Origin: Brevibacterium zhoupengii
GTDB lineage: Bacteria > Actinomycetota > Actinomycetes > Actinomycetales > Brevibacteriaceae
Direction: 5' to 3'
Assembly: GCF_021117425.1 (NCBI RefSeq)
Contig: NZ_CP088298.1
Span: 868,001 to 932,000 of the forward strand
DNA: 64,000 nucleotides
The stretch's first letter is position 1. The number at the start of each line of letters is the position of its first letter. A program made the position numbers and the translations under genes. Shown piece after piece: positions 32,871 to 42,013 of this stretch. Below the pieces are notes generated by a model, which had not been told where the DNA came from, ran no database searches, and saw only the letters and a program-made list of their open reading frames with translations.

Positions 32871-33272
32871 ATGGCGATTCGCAGAAGAATAGACCCTGAC
32901 GAGGGCCGCAACGCACTCGAGATGTGGGTGGCCCATTCCGAGGCCGATGCGGCAACAGCGGACAGGTCGACCTTGGCCACCGCGGTGCGCTTCACTCTCG
33001 AGGAGCTCGCCTCACGGGCGGAGGGCAACAGCGTCGAGGTCCGCGTCCCACCCTTCGGCGTCACCCAGTGCATTCCCGGCCCCCGTCACACTCGCGGGAC
33101 GCCGTCCAACGTCGTCGAAACCTCGGCGCAGGTGTGGTTGGAGATCGTGACCGGCAAGACCGAATTCTCCGCAGCACTGGCCGAAGGTGTCGTCGACGCC
33201 TCGGGTACCCGCGCGGACATCAGTGACTTCGTCCCGCTGTACACATCGGCAGAATTGGAAGGCCGGCGATGA
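32871..33272 (+). CDS. Sterol carrier-like (SCP2-type) small protein
   Basis: The 133-residue protein resembles the actinobacterial sterol-carrier-like family found beside purF in mycobacteria (the Rv0807 position, from memory). Conserved text includes ATAVRFTLEELA, EVRVPPFGVTQCIPGPRHTRGTPSNVVET and WLEIVTGK. It probably binds a lipid or acts as an accessory fold; the function is not known. GAGGGAG precedes the ATG, 15 bases after the asparaginase stop. Here an aldehyde dehydrogenase and other genes separate it from purF by 4 kb. Confidence 0.87.
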   Translation: MAIRRRIDPDEGRNALEMWVAHSEADAATADRSTLATAVRFTLEELASRAEGNSVEVRVPPFGVTQCIPGPRHTRGTPSNVVETSAQVWLEIVTGKTEFSAALAEGVVDASGTRADISDFVPLYTSAELEGRR

Positions 33273-34711
33273 ACGCCCAGATCACCCAGACCACCTCATT
33301 CATCGGCGGACGCCACGTCCCCTCACTGACCACCTACGCCAACGTCGACCCGGCCACAGGGGAACACCTCGGCGATGTCTCCCGAGGCGGAGCCGACGAG
33401 GTCGACCGGGCGGTCAAAGCCGCGGCCCGGGCACAGCAGGAGTGGAAGCGCTCGAGCACCGAGCAGCGATCGAAGCTGCTGGTCGCCACCGCCGAGGTGA
33501 TCCGCGCCAACCGCGATGAGATGGCCAGCCTCGAATCCGAGGACACGGGCAAACCCCTGACTCAGGCCTACGCCGACGTCGACGTCTGTGCCCGCTACTT
33601 CGAGTTCTACGGTCACACCATCGAGTCCTACTACGGGCACTCGATCCCCATGTCCGAGGACATGCACGTCTACACCCGCCGCGAACCCTACGGCGTGACC
33701 GGACACATCGTGGCCTGGAACTATCCGCTCCAGCTCATCGGCCGTGCCGCGGCGACCTCGCTGGCCACCGGCAACTGCGCCGTGGCCAAACCCGCCGATG
33801 AGACCCCACGCTCCACGGTCCGCCTGGCCGAACTCATCCATTCCGTGGGCTTCCCCGCCGGTGCGTTCAACGTGGTCACAGGCCTGGGCGCCGAGGCGGG
33901 GGCGGCGTTGGCCGCGCATCCGGGCATCGCGCACTTAGGCTTCGTCGGCTCGACCCAGACCGGTTCGCAGATCGCCCATGCCGCCGCCGATCGAGTCATC
34001 CCGACGGTGCTCGAGCTCGGTGGAAAGTCCGCGAACATCGTCTTCTCCGACGCCGATGTCGACGCCGCCATCCCGTCGTTGGTGCGCTCGATCATCCAGA
34101 ACGCCGGTCAGACCTGCTCGGCCGGGTCCCGGCTCATCGTCGCCCAGGACATCCACGCCGAGGTGATCGAGAAGATGGCGGCCGCCATGGAGAAGGTGAC
34201 CATCGGGTACGGCTCCGATGATCCGATGCTCGGGCCCCTGATCTCGACGAAGCAGCAGGCCCGCGTCGAAGGGTTCCTCTCCGACATCGGCAGCGCCCAG
34301 ATCGTCACCGGAGGCACCCGCCCCGAGGGGCTCGCCGCCGACCTCGCCGGGGGTGCCTTCATCAGGCCGACGATCGTGGACAATGTCTCCCCGGGCTCGA
34401 AGATCGCGCAGGAAGAAGTCTTCGGACCAGTCGTCGTGGCCATGACCTTCGGCGATGAGGCAGAGGCGATCTCCCTGGCCAACGGCACCGACTACGGTCT
34501 GGTCTCGGCGCTGTGGACGCAGAACATCTCGCGCGCCCACCGGGTCGCCGCCGAGGTGGAGGCCGGGCAGATCTTCGTCAACACCTATGGTGCTGGCGGG
34601 GGAGTCGAACTGCCCTTCGGAGGGTTCAAGAAGTCCGGCTACGGCCGCGAGAAGTCCATCGAAGCCCTCGACGAGTACACGCAGACGAAGACCGTCGTCG
34701 TGAAGCTGTGA
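33269..34711 (+). CDS. Aldehyde dehydrogenase family protein
   Basis: The 480-residue NAD(P)-dependent dehydrogenase has the conserved AWNYPLQLIGRAAATSLATGN, VLELGGKSANIVF (general-base Glu) and NAGQTCSAGSR (catalytic Cys) motifs. The closest groups are betaine-aldehyde or aminoaldehyde dehydrogenases, but the substrate cannot be fixed. The ATG overlaps the SCP-like stop (ATGA), so the two are coupled. It is a second aldehyde dehydrogenase in the window, clearly different from the one at 27570. Confidence 0.9.
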   Translation: MNAQITQTTSFIGGRHVPSLTTYANVDPATGEHLGDVSRGGADEVDRAVKAAARAQQEWKRSSTEQRSKLLVATAEVIRANRDEMASLESEDTGKPLTQAYADVDVCARYFEFYGHTIESYYGHSIPMSEDMHVYTRREPYGVTGHIVAWNYPLQLIGRAAATSLATGNCAVAKPADETPRSTVRLAELIHSVGFPAGAFNVVTGLGAEAGAALAAHPGIAHLGFVGSTQTGSQIAHAAADRVIPTVLELGGKSANIVFSDADVDAAIPSLVRSIIQNAGQTCSAGSRLIVAQDIHAEVIEKMAAAMEKVTIGYGSDDPMLGPLISTKQQARVEGFLSDIGSAQIVTGGTRPEGLAADLAGGAFIRPTIVDNVSPGSKIAQEEVFGPVVVAMTFGDEAEAISLANGTDYGLVSALWTQNISRAHRVAAEVEAGQIFVNTYGAGGGVELPFGGFKKSGYGREKSIEALDEYTQTKTVVVKL

Positions 34712-34749
34712 GGTCCTGACGCTGTGACGCGGTCTGGTCACGGTCTTCG

Positions 34750-35667
34750 ATGACCCCTGCCGTCCTCGGGCTGGTGCTCTTCGCCTCGGTGGCCCATGCC
34801 CTGTGGAACATCGCCGCGAAGTCCGTCTCCGGCAAGGGCTACGCCTTCGTGCTGGCCTATCACGGACTCTCAGCGATCCTTCTGGCCCCGATCGCGATCT
34901 GGCTGCTCGCCTCAGGGACACATGAGTTCAGTCCGAGCCTGCTTGGAGCCGCTGCACTCAGCGCGATCTTCCACATCGCCTACTCGGTGTCCCTGCAGAC
35001 CGGCTACGACCATGCGCCCCTGGGCGTCGTCTATCCCACGGCGCGCGGGGTCGGCCCGATCATCACGATCATCATCGCCGTGCTGTTCCTGGGGGAGCGG
35101 CCCACGGCACCGGAGACCATCGGCGCCTTCGTCGTCATCGCCGGGATCGCGGTCGTGACCGTGCGCCCGAAGCGAGTCGGCGGAGGTCAGGCGATCGGCG
35201 GAGGTCAAGCGACAAGCAGCCACGGCGTGGGGCGGGGTCTGGCCTGGGGTGGGCTGATCGGAACCTTCATCGCCTCGTACACGCTCTGGGATGACTTCTC
35301 CGTCAACCACATCACCGATTCACCGCTGCTCTACTTCGCCGTCTCCGAGGCCTGCGTCGCCATCATCATGGCCCTGGGCATTGTGACGATCCCCGGCGGG
35401 CCGTCACGGCGCGCGGATTTCAGGTCGATCGTGTCCGGACACAAACGAGCCTTGGTCACCGTCGCCATCCTCTCCCCGCTGGCGTACCTGCTCGTCCTCT
35501 TCGCCATGCAGCAGGCCCCGGTGTCCCTCGTCGCCCCTGTGCGAGAGACCTCGATCATCGTCGGCACACTGCTGGCCTGGTGGTTCTTCGGGGAGAAGAA
35601 CATCGCCATGAAGCTCACCGGTGCCGTGGTCGTCGTGGCCGGCATCGGCCTCATCGCCCTCGGCTGA
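34750..35667 (+). CDS. EamA/DMT-family transporter
   Basis: The 305-residue membrane protein has ten predicted helices in two EamA halves (about 1-140 and 160-305), with the usual WNIAAKS near the start and YPTARGVGPIITIIIAVLFLGERP in the first half. Such proteins usually export small metabolites. It lies 38 bases after the aldehyde dehydrogenase and is probably in the same operon. The substrate is unknown. It converges with the stress-protein gene. Confidence 0.87.
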   Translation: MTPAVLGLVLFASVAHALWNIAAKSVSGKGYAFVLAYHGLSAILLAPIAIWLLASGTHEFSPSLLGAAALSAIFHIAYSVSLQTGYDHAPLGVVYPTARGVGPIITIIIAVLFLGERPTAPETIGAFVVIAGIAVVTVRPKRVGGGQAIGGGQATSSHGVGRGLAWGGLIGTFIASYTLWDDFSVNHITDSPLLYFAVSEACVAIIMALGIVTIPGGPSRRADFRSIVSGHKRALVTVAILSPLAYLLVLFAMQQAPVSLVAPVRETSIIVGTLLAWWFFGEKNIAMKLTGAVVVVAGIGLIALG

Positions 35668-35684
35668 GTTCCTCTCGCGGAGCG

Positions 35685-36665
35685 TCAGCGCTTTCTCCCA
35701 CCCTTTCGGCGGAGCACGCGGACCACGCGGGTGGGGCAGGCCGAGTGTGAGAGGACTGCCTGGGAAGTCGAGCCGAGGATGGTGGACGCGAAGCCGCCGC
35801 GGCCGCGAGAGCCGATGATCATGAGTTCGGCGGTGTAGGTGGCACTGATGAGCACCTCGGTGGCGGGGGCATCGAAGATCGACCAGCGGACCTCAACCTC
35901 GGGGAATTCCTCCGCCAGAGACTTCGCCGCCTCTTCGCGCGAGGTCACGGCCTCGTCGTACATCTTCTCCAGGTGTGTTTCGCTGGGCATCCACTCCGGC
36001 GAGAGCACATGGGCGGCGGTGATGCCGATCAGGTGCAGGGGCAGACCGTAGATCCGAGCCTGCACTGCTGCCTCTCGCAGGACGGGGCCGTCGCTTTCGA
36101 AGGGGTCGATCGCGGCGATGATCTCACCGGTGAAGTCCGGGCGCCTGTCGCCGGACTCGGCAGCGGTCGTCTGCGCGGAGGAGGAACGCACGGGCAGATC
36201 GATCGGCAGCGGCCTCTCCGGCAGCGGGCGCTCTGGCCAGGTGCTGGGGATGACCACGGTGGGGCAGTGTGCGTGGGCGGGCATCGCCAAGGCCACGGAC
36301 CCGAGCAGGCGACCGGCGAATCCGCCGCGGCCGCGGGCGCCGATGACGGCGAGGTCGGCGTTCTTCGAGTTGTCGACCAGCGCTCCGGAGGCATCTCCGG
36401 GGGAGACCACGGTCGAGACCGGCACCGAGGCGTCGGTGACGGTTCTGGCGCTGTCGTCGACGAGCTGCTGGACCGATCGTTTGATTGCTACGTCGAAATC
36501 GGCTGGGTAGACGATGTCGGCCTGGCTCATGTTGACGCCGGGAACGGTGTAGGCCGCGACGAGGCGAATCTCGGAGGAGGTCAGCTGTGCATGCTTGATC
36601 GCCCACTGCAGCGCACATTGACTGTTGGCGGAGCCGTCAACTCCGACGATGATCGTATGAGACAT
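35685..36665 (-). CDS. Universal stress protein with two UspA domains
   Basis: The 326-residue cytoplasmic protein has two UspA domains (about 1-150 and 175-322). Each has the ATP-binding motif, IGARGRGGFAGRLLGS in the first and IGSRGRGGFASTILGS in the second, and begins with VGVDGS or AAIDPF. Tandem Usp proteins are common in actinobacteria and linked to starvation or hypoxia. A GTG two codons upstream is possible, but the ATG at 36665 is better placed after AGGGGTGG. Confidence 0.92.
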   Translation of the reverse strand: MSHTIIVGVDGSANSQCALQWAIKHAQLTSSEIRLVAAYTVPGVNMSQADIVYPADFDVAIKRSVQQLVDDSARTVTDASVPVSTVVSPGDASGALVDNSKNADLAVIGARGRGGFAGRLLGSVALAMPAHAHCPTVVIPSTWPERPLPERPLPIDLPVRSSSAQTTAAESGDRRPDFTGEIIAAIDPFESDGPVLREAAVQARIYGLPLHLIGITAAHVLSPEWMPSETHLEKMYDEAVTSREEAAKSLAEEFPEVEVRWSIFDAPATEVLISATYTAELMIIGSRGRGGFASTILGSTSQAVLSHSACPTRVVRVLRRKGGRKR

Positions 36666-36758
36666 GTCCACCCCTATGTGAGAAGTCCTACTGTGCCTGC
36701 CTCTACCTTATGGGATCAGTCGGATAACTGCCTGGGAATCGACGGAGGTGATCTCGAC

Positions 36759-36764
36759 TAGACT
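36759..36764 (+). promoter_or_regulatory. -10 box upstream of the membrane protein at 36826
   Basis: TAGACT lies about 60 bases before the start codon, giving a normal leader. No convincing -35 box was found. Confidence 0.4.
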
Positions 36765-36825
36765 GTCCGCGACGTGAAATGCGGGCACCTCTGACCCGCC
36801 ACTGACACCGATGCCCGAGGAGATC

Positions 36826-37308
36826 ATGAAGGACCAGATCGACGTCGCCGTTCGTCGCAGCCCCAAGTATTCGGTGTTCATGGGACTCGGTGCGATTCTC
36901 GGCGTTCTCGTCGCGGGTGCGCTCACCCTCTTCGTCGATCCCGAAGCGATCCCCACCGGCTACACCGTGGGCAAGGGAGCCGGCCTGCTGCTGCTCATTC
37001 TCGGCGTCGGCGGGCTGTTCCTCGGCGGACTGCTGGCACTGATCCTCGACTGGGCGGGCCGGCGGAAAGCACGCAAGTACCGCGTCGGCGCACAGATCGA
37101 CATGGTCGATGATCCGAAGGAGATCGCGCGTCGTCGCATCGCTGAAGCCAACGGTGAGGATCCCGATGCCGGCGCTGAGGCAGCGCCGGATACCAACGCC
37201 GAGTCGTCACCCGATTCCAATGCAGAGTCGTCACCCGATTCCGTCGCCGAGGTGGAGGGCAGTGCCGATGACGAGCCCCGGAACGGGTCGTCGAGTACCG
37301 GAGTCTGA
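36826..37308 (+). CDS. Small membrane protein with two helices, near purF
   Basis: The 160-residue protein has two transmembrane segments (about 18-39 and 50-78) and a cytoplasmic acidic tail containing an imperfect repeat (NAESSPDS twice). It resembles an unnamed actinobacterial family often found beside purF. The ATG at 36826 follows GAGGAG by three bases; an ATG at 36811 is possible but lacks a ribosome site. The function is unknown. Confidence 0.75.
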   Translation: MKDQIDVAVRRSPKYSVFMGLGAILGVLVAGALTLFVDPEAIPTGYTVGKGAGLLLLILGVGGLFLGGLLALILDWAGRRKARKYRVGAQIDMVDDPKEIARRRIAEANGEDPDAGAEAAPDTNAESSPDSNAESSPDSVAEVEGSADDEPRNGSSSTGV

Positions 37309-37339
37309 ACATCCTGTGAAGGTGGGCTCAGTCATGTGA

Positions 37340-37345
37340 GACAAT
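37340..37345 (+). promoter_or_regulatory. -10 box of purF, leaderless
   Basis: GACAAT ends 7 bases before the GTG start of purF at 37353, so translation probably starts at the first base of the mRNA. No ribosome site is seen. Confidence 0.45.
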
Positions 37346-37352
37346 CTTTCAC

Positions 37353-38834
37353 GTGGCAAGAGGAGACGGGCAACTAACGCACGAAATTGACCCCCTGGAC
37401 CGCGGACCTCAGGATGCTTGCGGAGTATTCGGAGTCTGGGCACCAGGCGAGGAAATCGCCAAACTCACCTACTTCGGGCTCTACGCTCTGCAGCATCGTG
37501 GACAGGAGTCCGCGGGTATCGCTGCCAGCAACGGCAAGCAGATCCTGATCTACCGCGACATGGGCCTGGTCTCGCAGGTCTTCCACGAGCGGGATCTCGA
37601 ACTTCTGCAGGGGCACATCGCGCTCGGGCATACGCGCTACTCGACGACGGGCTCGCCCTCGTTCGAGAACGCACAGCCGACGCTGGGGCCCACCCCGTTC
37701 GGGACAGTGGCATTGGCGCACAACGGCAACCTGACGAACTTCGATGAGCTCGAGGCGATGGCAGATGGTCGTCGTGATGACGCCGATCAGGTCGTCAAGG
37801 ACGCGACGAAGAAGGTCAGCCGCACCCGACCCTTCCGTGACTCCTCCAATGACACCTCTTTGGTCACCGAGCTCTTCGCCACCGAAGAGGGCGAGAACCT
37901 CACCGAGGCTGCGCTCAATCTTCTGCCCAAGGTCGAAGGTGCGTTCTCGCTGGCGTTCATGGACGAGAACACGCTCTATGCCGCCCGTGATCGTCACGGT
38001 GTGCGGCCGCTGTCGCTGGGTCGGATGGAGAACGGCTGGGTCGTTGCCTCCGAAACCTCGGCTCTCGACATCGTCGGCGCCTCCTTCGTGCGTGACGTCG
38101 AGCCGGGTGAACTCATCGCCATCGACGAAGACGGTCTGCGTTCCTTCCGCTTCGCCGAGCAGGACCAGGCTCGCTGCGTCTTCGAATACGTGTATCTGGC
38201 TCGTCCCGACAGCGTGCTCAACGGCAAGACCGTGCACGCGGCCAGGACGCAGATGGGCCGACAGCTGGCCGACGAGTTTCCCGTCGATGCCGACCTCGTC
38301 ATCGCCACCCCGGAATCGGGAACACCGGCGGCCGTCGGCTATGCCGAACAGTCCGGCATCCCCTTCGGGCAGGGGCTGATGAAGAACGCCTACGTCGGTC
38401 GCACCTTCATCCAACCCTCGGACACCCTGCGTCAGCGCGGCATCCGACTCAAACTCAATCCTCTGCGTGAGAACATCGAGGGCAAACGTCTCGTCGTCGT
38501 CGACGATTCGATCGTGCGCGGCAACACCCAACGTGCGCTCGTGCGGATGCTGCGTGAGGCCGGTGCGAAGGAGATCCACGTGCGCATCTCCTCCCCGCCG
38601 GTCAAGTGGCCCTGTTTCTACGGCATCGATTTCGCGACCCGGGCCGAGCTCATCGCCAACGGTCTGAACATGGACGAGATCCGCGACAACCTCGGCGCCG
38701 ACTCCCTGGGATACATCTCCCTCGACGGCATGGTCGAGGCCACCCAGCAGGAGCGCAGCCAACTGTGCACCGCCTGCTTCTCGGGCGAATACCCGATTCC
38801 TGTCAACAACACCCCCGCCGAAAAAGGATGTTGA
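37353..38834 (+). CDS. purF: Amidophosphoribosyltransferase PurF
   Basis: PurF makes phosphoribosylamine from PRPP and glutamine, the first committed purine step. The 493-residue protein has the nucleophile Cys23 (DACGVFG) after a short propeptide, which is removed in the Bacillus-type family, the RHGVRPL and ATPESGTPAAVGYA motifs and the PRPP loop VVVDDSIVRGNT. Cysteines at ARCVFEYVY, WPCFYGID and LCTACFSG match the iron-sulfur ligands of that type. It starts with GTG, and purM follows one base after the stop. Confidence 0.97.
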   Translation: MARGDGQLTHEIDPLDRGPQDACGVFGVWAPGEEIAKLTYFGLYALQHRGQESAGIAASNGKQILIYRDMGLVSQVFHERDLELLQGHIALGHTRYSTTGSPSFENAQPTLGPTPFGTVALAHNGNLTNFDELEAMADGRRDDADQVVKDATKKVSRTRPFRDSSNDTSLVTELFATEEGENLTEAALNLLPKVEGAFSLAFMDENTLYAARDRHGVRPLSLGRMENGWVVASETSALDIVGASFVRDVEPGELIAIDEDGLRSFRFAEQDQARCVFEYVYLARPDSVLNGKTVHAARTQMGRQLADEFPVDADLVIATPESGTPAAVGYAEQSGIPFGQGLMKNAYVGRTFIQPSDTLRQRGIRLKLNPLRENIEGKRLVVVDDSIVRGNTQRALVRMLREAGAKEIHVRISSPPVKWPCFYGIDFATRAELIANGLNMDEIRDNLGADSLGYISLDGMVEATQQERSQLCTACFSGEYPIPVNNTPAEKGC

Positions 38835-38835
38835 G

Positions 38836-39930
38836 TTGAGCACCGATCCAGCTAAGTCCACCACCTATGCCGCCGCCGGCGTCGACGTCGAGGCCGGTGA
38901 CCGCGCCGTCGAAATGATGAAGTCCGCAGTTGCGGCCACGCACAACGCGAATGTCGTCGGAGAGGTGGGTGGTTTCGCCGGACTCTTCGACATCTCCGTG
39001 CTTAAGGACTTCGAGCGCCCGCTGTTGGCCTCATCGACCGATGGCGTGGGTACGAAGGTGGCCATTGCGCAGGCTCTCGACAAGCACGACACCATCGGAT
39101 ACGACCTGGTGGGAATGGTCGTCGATGACATCATCGTGTGCGGTGCCAAGCCTCTGTTCATGACCGACTACATCGCCTGCGGCAAGGTCGTGGCCGAGCG
39201 CATCGCCGACATCGTCCGGGGTATCGCCGAGGCGTGTGCCAGTGCCGATGTCGCCCTCGTCGGAGGAGAGACCGCGGAGCACCCGGGCCTGCTCGGCGTC
39301 GACGAATACGATGTCGCCGGTGCCGCCACCGGCGTCGTCGATGCGTCCAAGCTGCTGGGGCCGGAGAAGGTCTCAGCCGGTGACGTGCTCATCGGACTGC
39401 CGTCCTCGGGTATCCATTCCAACGGCTATTCCCTGGTCAGGCACATCATCGCCGAGGCGGGCTGGGGTCTGGATCGCGACGTGCCCGAATTCGGTCGCAC
39501 CCTGGGTGAGGAACTCCTCGTTCCCACACACGTCTACACCGGTGAACTCAATGCCCTGTTCTCGGCTCTGCCCGATGCTGTGCACGCGGTCTCGCATGTC
39601 ACCGGCGGGGGACTCTCGGCCAATGTGGCGCGCGTGCTGCCCAAGGGCCTCGTGGCGAAGATGTCGCGTTCCTCATGGGAGATTCCGCCGGTCTTCTCCA
39701 CCCTCGGCGATCTCGGCGGCGTTCCGCAGGATGATCGTGAGCGGACCTGGAACCTCGGCGTCGGAATGGTCCTCGTGACCTCTGCTGACTCTGTCGACAG
39801 TGTCCTCGCCGCCAGCCCAGGCTCCTGGGTGCTCGGCGAGGTCAGCGTCGATGACGGTGCACTGGCCTCGGAACTCGACTACGTCCAGGGCGCCAAGGGC
39901 GTCGACGGCGGAGCCGCCATCCTCGGCTGA
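38836..39930 (+). CDS. purM: Phosphoribosylformylglycinamidine cyclo-ligase PurM
   Basis: AIR synthetase converts FGAM to AIR using ATP. The 364-residue protein has the family pattern TYAAAGVDVEAGDRAV, the ATP-site STDGVGTK, GYDLVGMVVDDIIVCGAKPLFMTDYIACG and the late GIHSNGYSLVR. The start is TTG at 38836 with AAGGA eight bases upstream; no ATG would preserve the conserved N-terminus. It overlaps nothing but lies one base after purF, so the two are one operon. Confidence 0.97.
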   Translation: MSTDPAKSTTYAAAGVDVEAGDRAVEMMKSAVAATHNANVVGEVGGFAGLFDISVLKDFERPLLASSTDGVGTKVAIAQALDKHDTIGYDLVGMVVDDIIVCGAKPLFMTDYIACGKVVAERIADIVRGIAEACASADVALVGGETAEHPGLLGVDEYDVAGAATGVVDASKLLGPEKVSAGDVLIGLPSSGIHSNGYSLVRHIIAEAGWGLDRDVPEFGRTLGEELLVPTHVYTGELNALFSALPDAVHAVSHVTGGGLSANVARVLPKGLVAKMSRSSWEIPPVFSTLGDLGGVPQDDRERTWNLGVGMVLVTSADSVDSVLAASPGSWVLGEVSVDDGALASELDYVQGAKGVDGGAAILG

Positions 39931-39944
39931 GGGTGCCGGGGGCG

Positions 39945-40057
39945 CTAAAACGTCCCGCCAGCTCCAAAACGCCTCGCCAGCGCTAAACCATCTCGTTAGC
40001 TCTAAGGCGCCCCGTTAGCTTTCTAAAACGCCCCGCCAACTCCAAAACGCCTCGTTG
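39945..40057. repeat. Six degenerate 16-bp repeats at a 19-bp period after purM
   Basis: Units with consensus CYAAAACGCCYCGYYA begin at 39945, 39964, 39983, 40002, 40023 and 40042, so the spacing is 19 bases except once 21. They lie between the purM stop and its terminator and encode no plausible protein. Confidence 0.8.
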
Positions 40058-40113
40058 CAGAGGTTGTCTGTGGAACCGCCGGGGCGTGTAGGCCTAAGGC
40101 ATTCGGGCAAAGC

Positions 40114-40143
40114 AGAAGGCGGAGGCCGTAGCCTCCGCCTTCT
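40114..40143. terminator. Terminator between purM and DUF3073 gene
   Basis: AGAAGGCGGAGGC (40114-40126) pairs perfectly with GCCTCCGCCTTCT (40131-40143) around a CGTA loop, followed by TGCTTG. It can serve the convergent purM and DUF3073 transcripts. Confidence 0.85.
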
Positions 40144-40202
40144 TGCTTGAGCGAACCCGAAGCTCAGATACTTTGAGCGTCGATCACATCAGTGCTGATC
40201 GG

Positions 40203-40454
40203 TCAAGATTCGCGCTGTGTATAGTCGTCTTCTTCGTCGTCATCGTCGACGTTGTACTTGTCGGCGTAATCCGAATAGTCCGGCTCGTCGTCGTACGGAT
40301 CTGACGAACCGGACGCCTGCGACTCGGAACCCAGTTCCTGCTGGAGTCTATTCAGGTCGGTGTCCGGGCTGTAGTATTTCAGCTTCCGGGCAACCTTGAT
40401 CTGCTTTGCCTTTGCGCGGCCGCGACCCACTGGCGTGACCCCCTCCGTCGTCAT
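40203..40454 (-). CDS. DUF3073 family protein
   Basis: The 83-residue protein has a basic N-terminus with GRGRAKAKQIKVARKLKYYSPDTDLNRLQQEL and a very acidic tail, which is the DUF3073 family found beside purM in many actinobacteria. It is probably cytoplasmic with unknown function. The ATG at 40454 has no ribosome site. A 6-bp hairpin GGGGCG/CGCCCC (40457-40471) lies two bases upstream of the ATG in the mRNA and could hinder or regulate initiation. Confidence 0.9.
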   Translation of the reverse strand: MTTEGVTPVGRGRAKAKQIKVARKLKYYSPDTDLNRLQQELGSESQASGSSDPYDDEPDYSDYADKYNVDDDDEEDDYTQRES

Positions 40455-40558
40455 GTGGGGCGAAGCGCCCCGGACTAGATCTCTGCTATGCGCTTAAATC
40501 CTACCTGTTCGTACTGGGAAGTTCCATTTTGAAGCCCGACCTTGGATAGGCTGAACCC

Positions 40559-41374
40559 ATGTCCTACAGTCGCGATTATGTCGTCACTCTGCGAATCTTC
40601 GAACCCACCGTGGTTCATTCCGCATTGCAAGACGACCAGGTGGAAGACAATCGTACCCGGGTCGAGGAGCTGGTCTCCGCCGACGCCGATCAGCGCTTGA
40701 TCTCACTGCCGCCGAGCCCTGTAGCCGAATCGTTTCGCAACACCCCGATCTTCCTTCCAGCGTCTCAGACTTCGGACGGAGTGGACCGCTACTGCCCCGC
40801 TCAAGAGGACATTCGCGGGTGGGAGGCACTCGAGTCGCTGAGCGAGCACACCTCGAAGGCGACGCTGGACATCATCGCTCCGAAGTCCGCGCGCAGGAGG
40901 GCTGCCAGTCGTCGTGCCGAGTGGCTCCAGGATGCCAAGGACACTCGGGTCTTCACCCGGGTCTCGGCCTGGGATGTGCCGCCGTCATGGTGGCTGTTCT
41001 TCTCTCTGAGCGAAGACCAGATCATCACGAATGAAACTGATGCCGGGCTGAGAGTGCTCATTCGTACGGACATTCTGGCCGCCTCGGCGAGGATGGAATG
41101 GGCGGCGGAGACCGTGGCCGACAAATCCAAGGTGGTTGACATGGTCGAGCAGACCTCGATCTTGGCGCAGTGGGTTGACGGCTTCGATATGAATTCCGTG
41201 CTCGAACTCGATCTAGGTGGGATGAGCGATGTGCTCTGGCCCAATGAGGCCCCGGAGCTCGTCGATTCGTGGGTGACCGCGCTGTCCAATGACGACCCCG
41301 AAACCGCGGTCGCCTGCTTCCAGAAGTACGCGGCGATGTGGGAGCAGCTCAATCTCTACGCCCGCAGCTCCTGA
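40559..41374 (+). CDS. Conserved hypothetical protein
   Basis: This 271-residue soluble protein begins MSYSRDYVVTLRIFEP and contains RRRAASRRAEWL and WDVPPSWWLFFSL. It looks like the uncharacterised actinobacterial family usually placed near DUF3073 genes. There is no signal peptide or membrane helix. TAGGCT lies 6 bases before the ATG, again suggesting a leaderless transcript. I cannot assign a function. Confidence 0.8.
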   Translation: MSYSRDYVVTLRIFEPTVVHSALQDDQVEDNRTRVEELVSADADQRLISLPPSPVAESFRNTPIFLPASQTSDGVDRYCPAQEDIRGWEALESLSEHTSKATLDIIAPKSARRRAASRRAEWLQDAKDTRVFTRVSAWDVPPSWWLFFSLSEDQIITNETDAGLRVLIRTDILAASARMEWAAETVADKSKVVDMVEQTSILAQWVDGFDMNSVLELDLGGMSDVLWPNEAPELVDSWVTALSNDDPETAVACFQKYAAMWEQLNLYARSS

Positions 41375-41467
41375 GCTGAGCCGTTCAACTCCTGAGTCTC
41401 TGGTACGTGAGTGGCCGCTACGATAGTCTGCGTACCCGCGGCGTCGAGAGAATGAACCACACAGCGC

Positions 41468-42013
41468 ATGGATGAGAAGAAGCGTCGACTCCTGACGAAC
41501 AGAAAGCCGCCATCGGACACGGCCGGCGAGCCAGGGCCTGCAGACAGGCCAGCGACCGCCACGAAGCCGAAGCCGATGTCGACCTGGTCGATCATCTGGC
41601 GACTCGGCGCGACCGCGGTGGCCCTGATCATCCTGACCTGCGGGCAGTTCCTCAACACCAACGACTTCTTCCCGCTCGGGTCACTCACCCAGTACGCGAC
41701 CGCCAAGGACCTCAACGGGACCGTGAACTCGACCTGTATCGAAGCGCAGTTCCCCGGCGAGGACGAACCACGCCGGCTCGGCTTCAACACGGACACCGTC
41801 GGGATCGAACGCGGCGACATCGAATCCCAGCTCGACCGGGTCATCGCCAACCCCGAACTGATGCAGACCATGGCCGACTCCTTTGAGCGCCTGCACCCGG
41901 ACGAGCCGAAGCCGGAGGAGATGATCCTCTGCCGCACCGTGACCCAGCTGGAGAACGGCCGCAGCGTCGGCGAACCCGAACACAAGGTCCTGGCGACCTG
42001 GGAGGTGCAGTGA
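41468..42013 (+). CDS. Single-pass membrane protein coupled to an HTTM protein gene
   Basis: The 181-residue protein has a basic, Pro-rich cytoplasmic start (1-40), one membrane helix (about 41-62) and an extracytoplasmic domain containing STCIEAQ and ILCRTV cysteines that could form a disulfide. The next gene starts at a GTG overlapping its stop (GTGA), so the two products are made together and probably form a complex. No family name recognised. Confidence 0.82.
   Translation: MDEKKRRLLTNRKPPSDTAGEPGPADRPATATKPKPMSTWSIIWRLGATAVALIILTCGQFLNTNDFFPLGSLTQYATAKDLNGTVNSTCIEAQFPGEDEPRRLGFNTDTVGIERGDIESQLDRVIANPELMQTMADSFERLHPDEPKPEEMILCRTVTQLENGRSVGEPEHKVLATWEVQ

Noticed and set aside
37374..38864. 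A 496-codon open frame on the minus strand
   Set aside because: It is antisense to purF; high GC keeps such frames open.
39945..40057. Repeat cluster considered as a CRISPR array
   Set aside because: Units are degenerate, the period is 19 bases and there are no unique spacers or cas genes.
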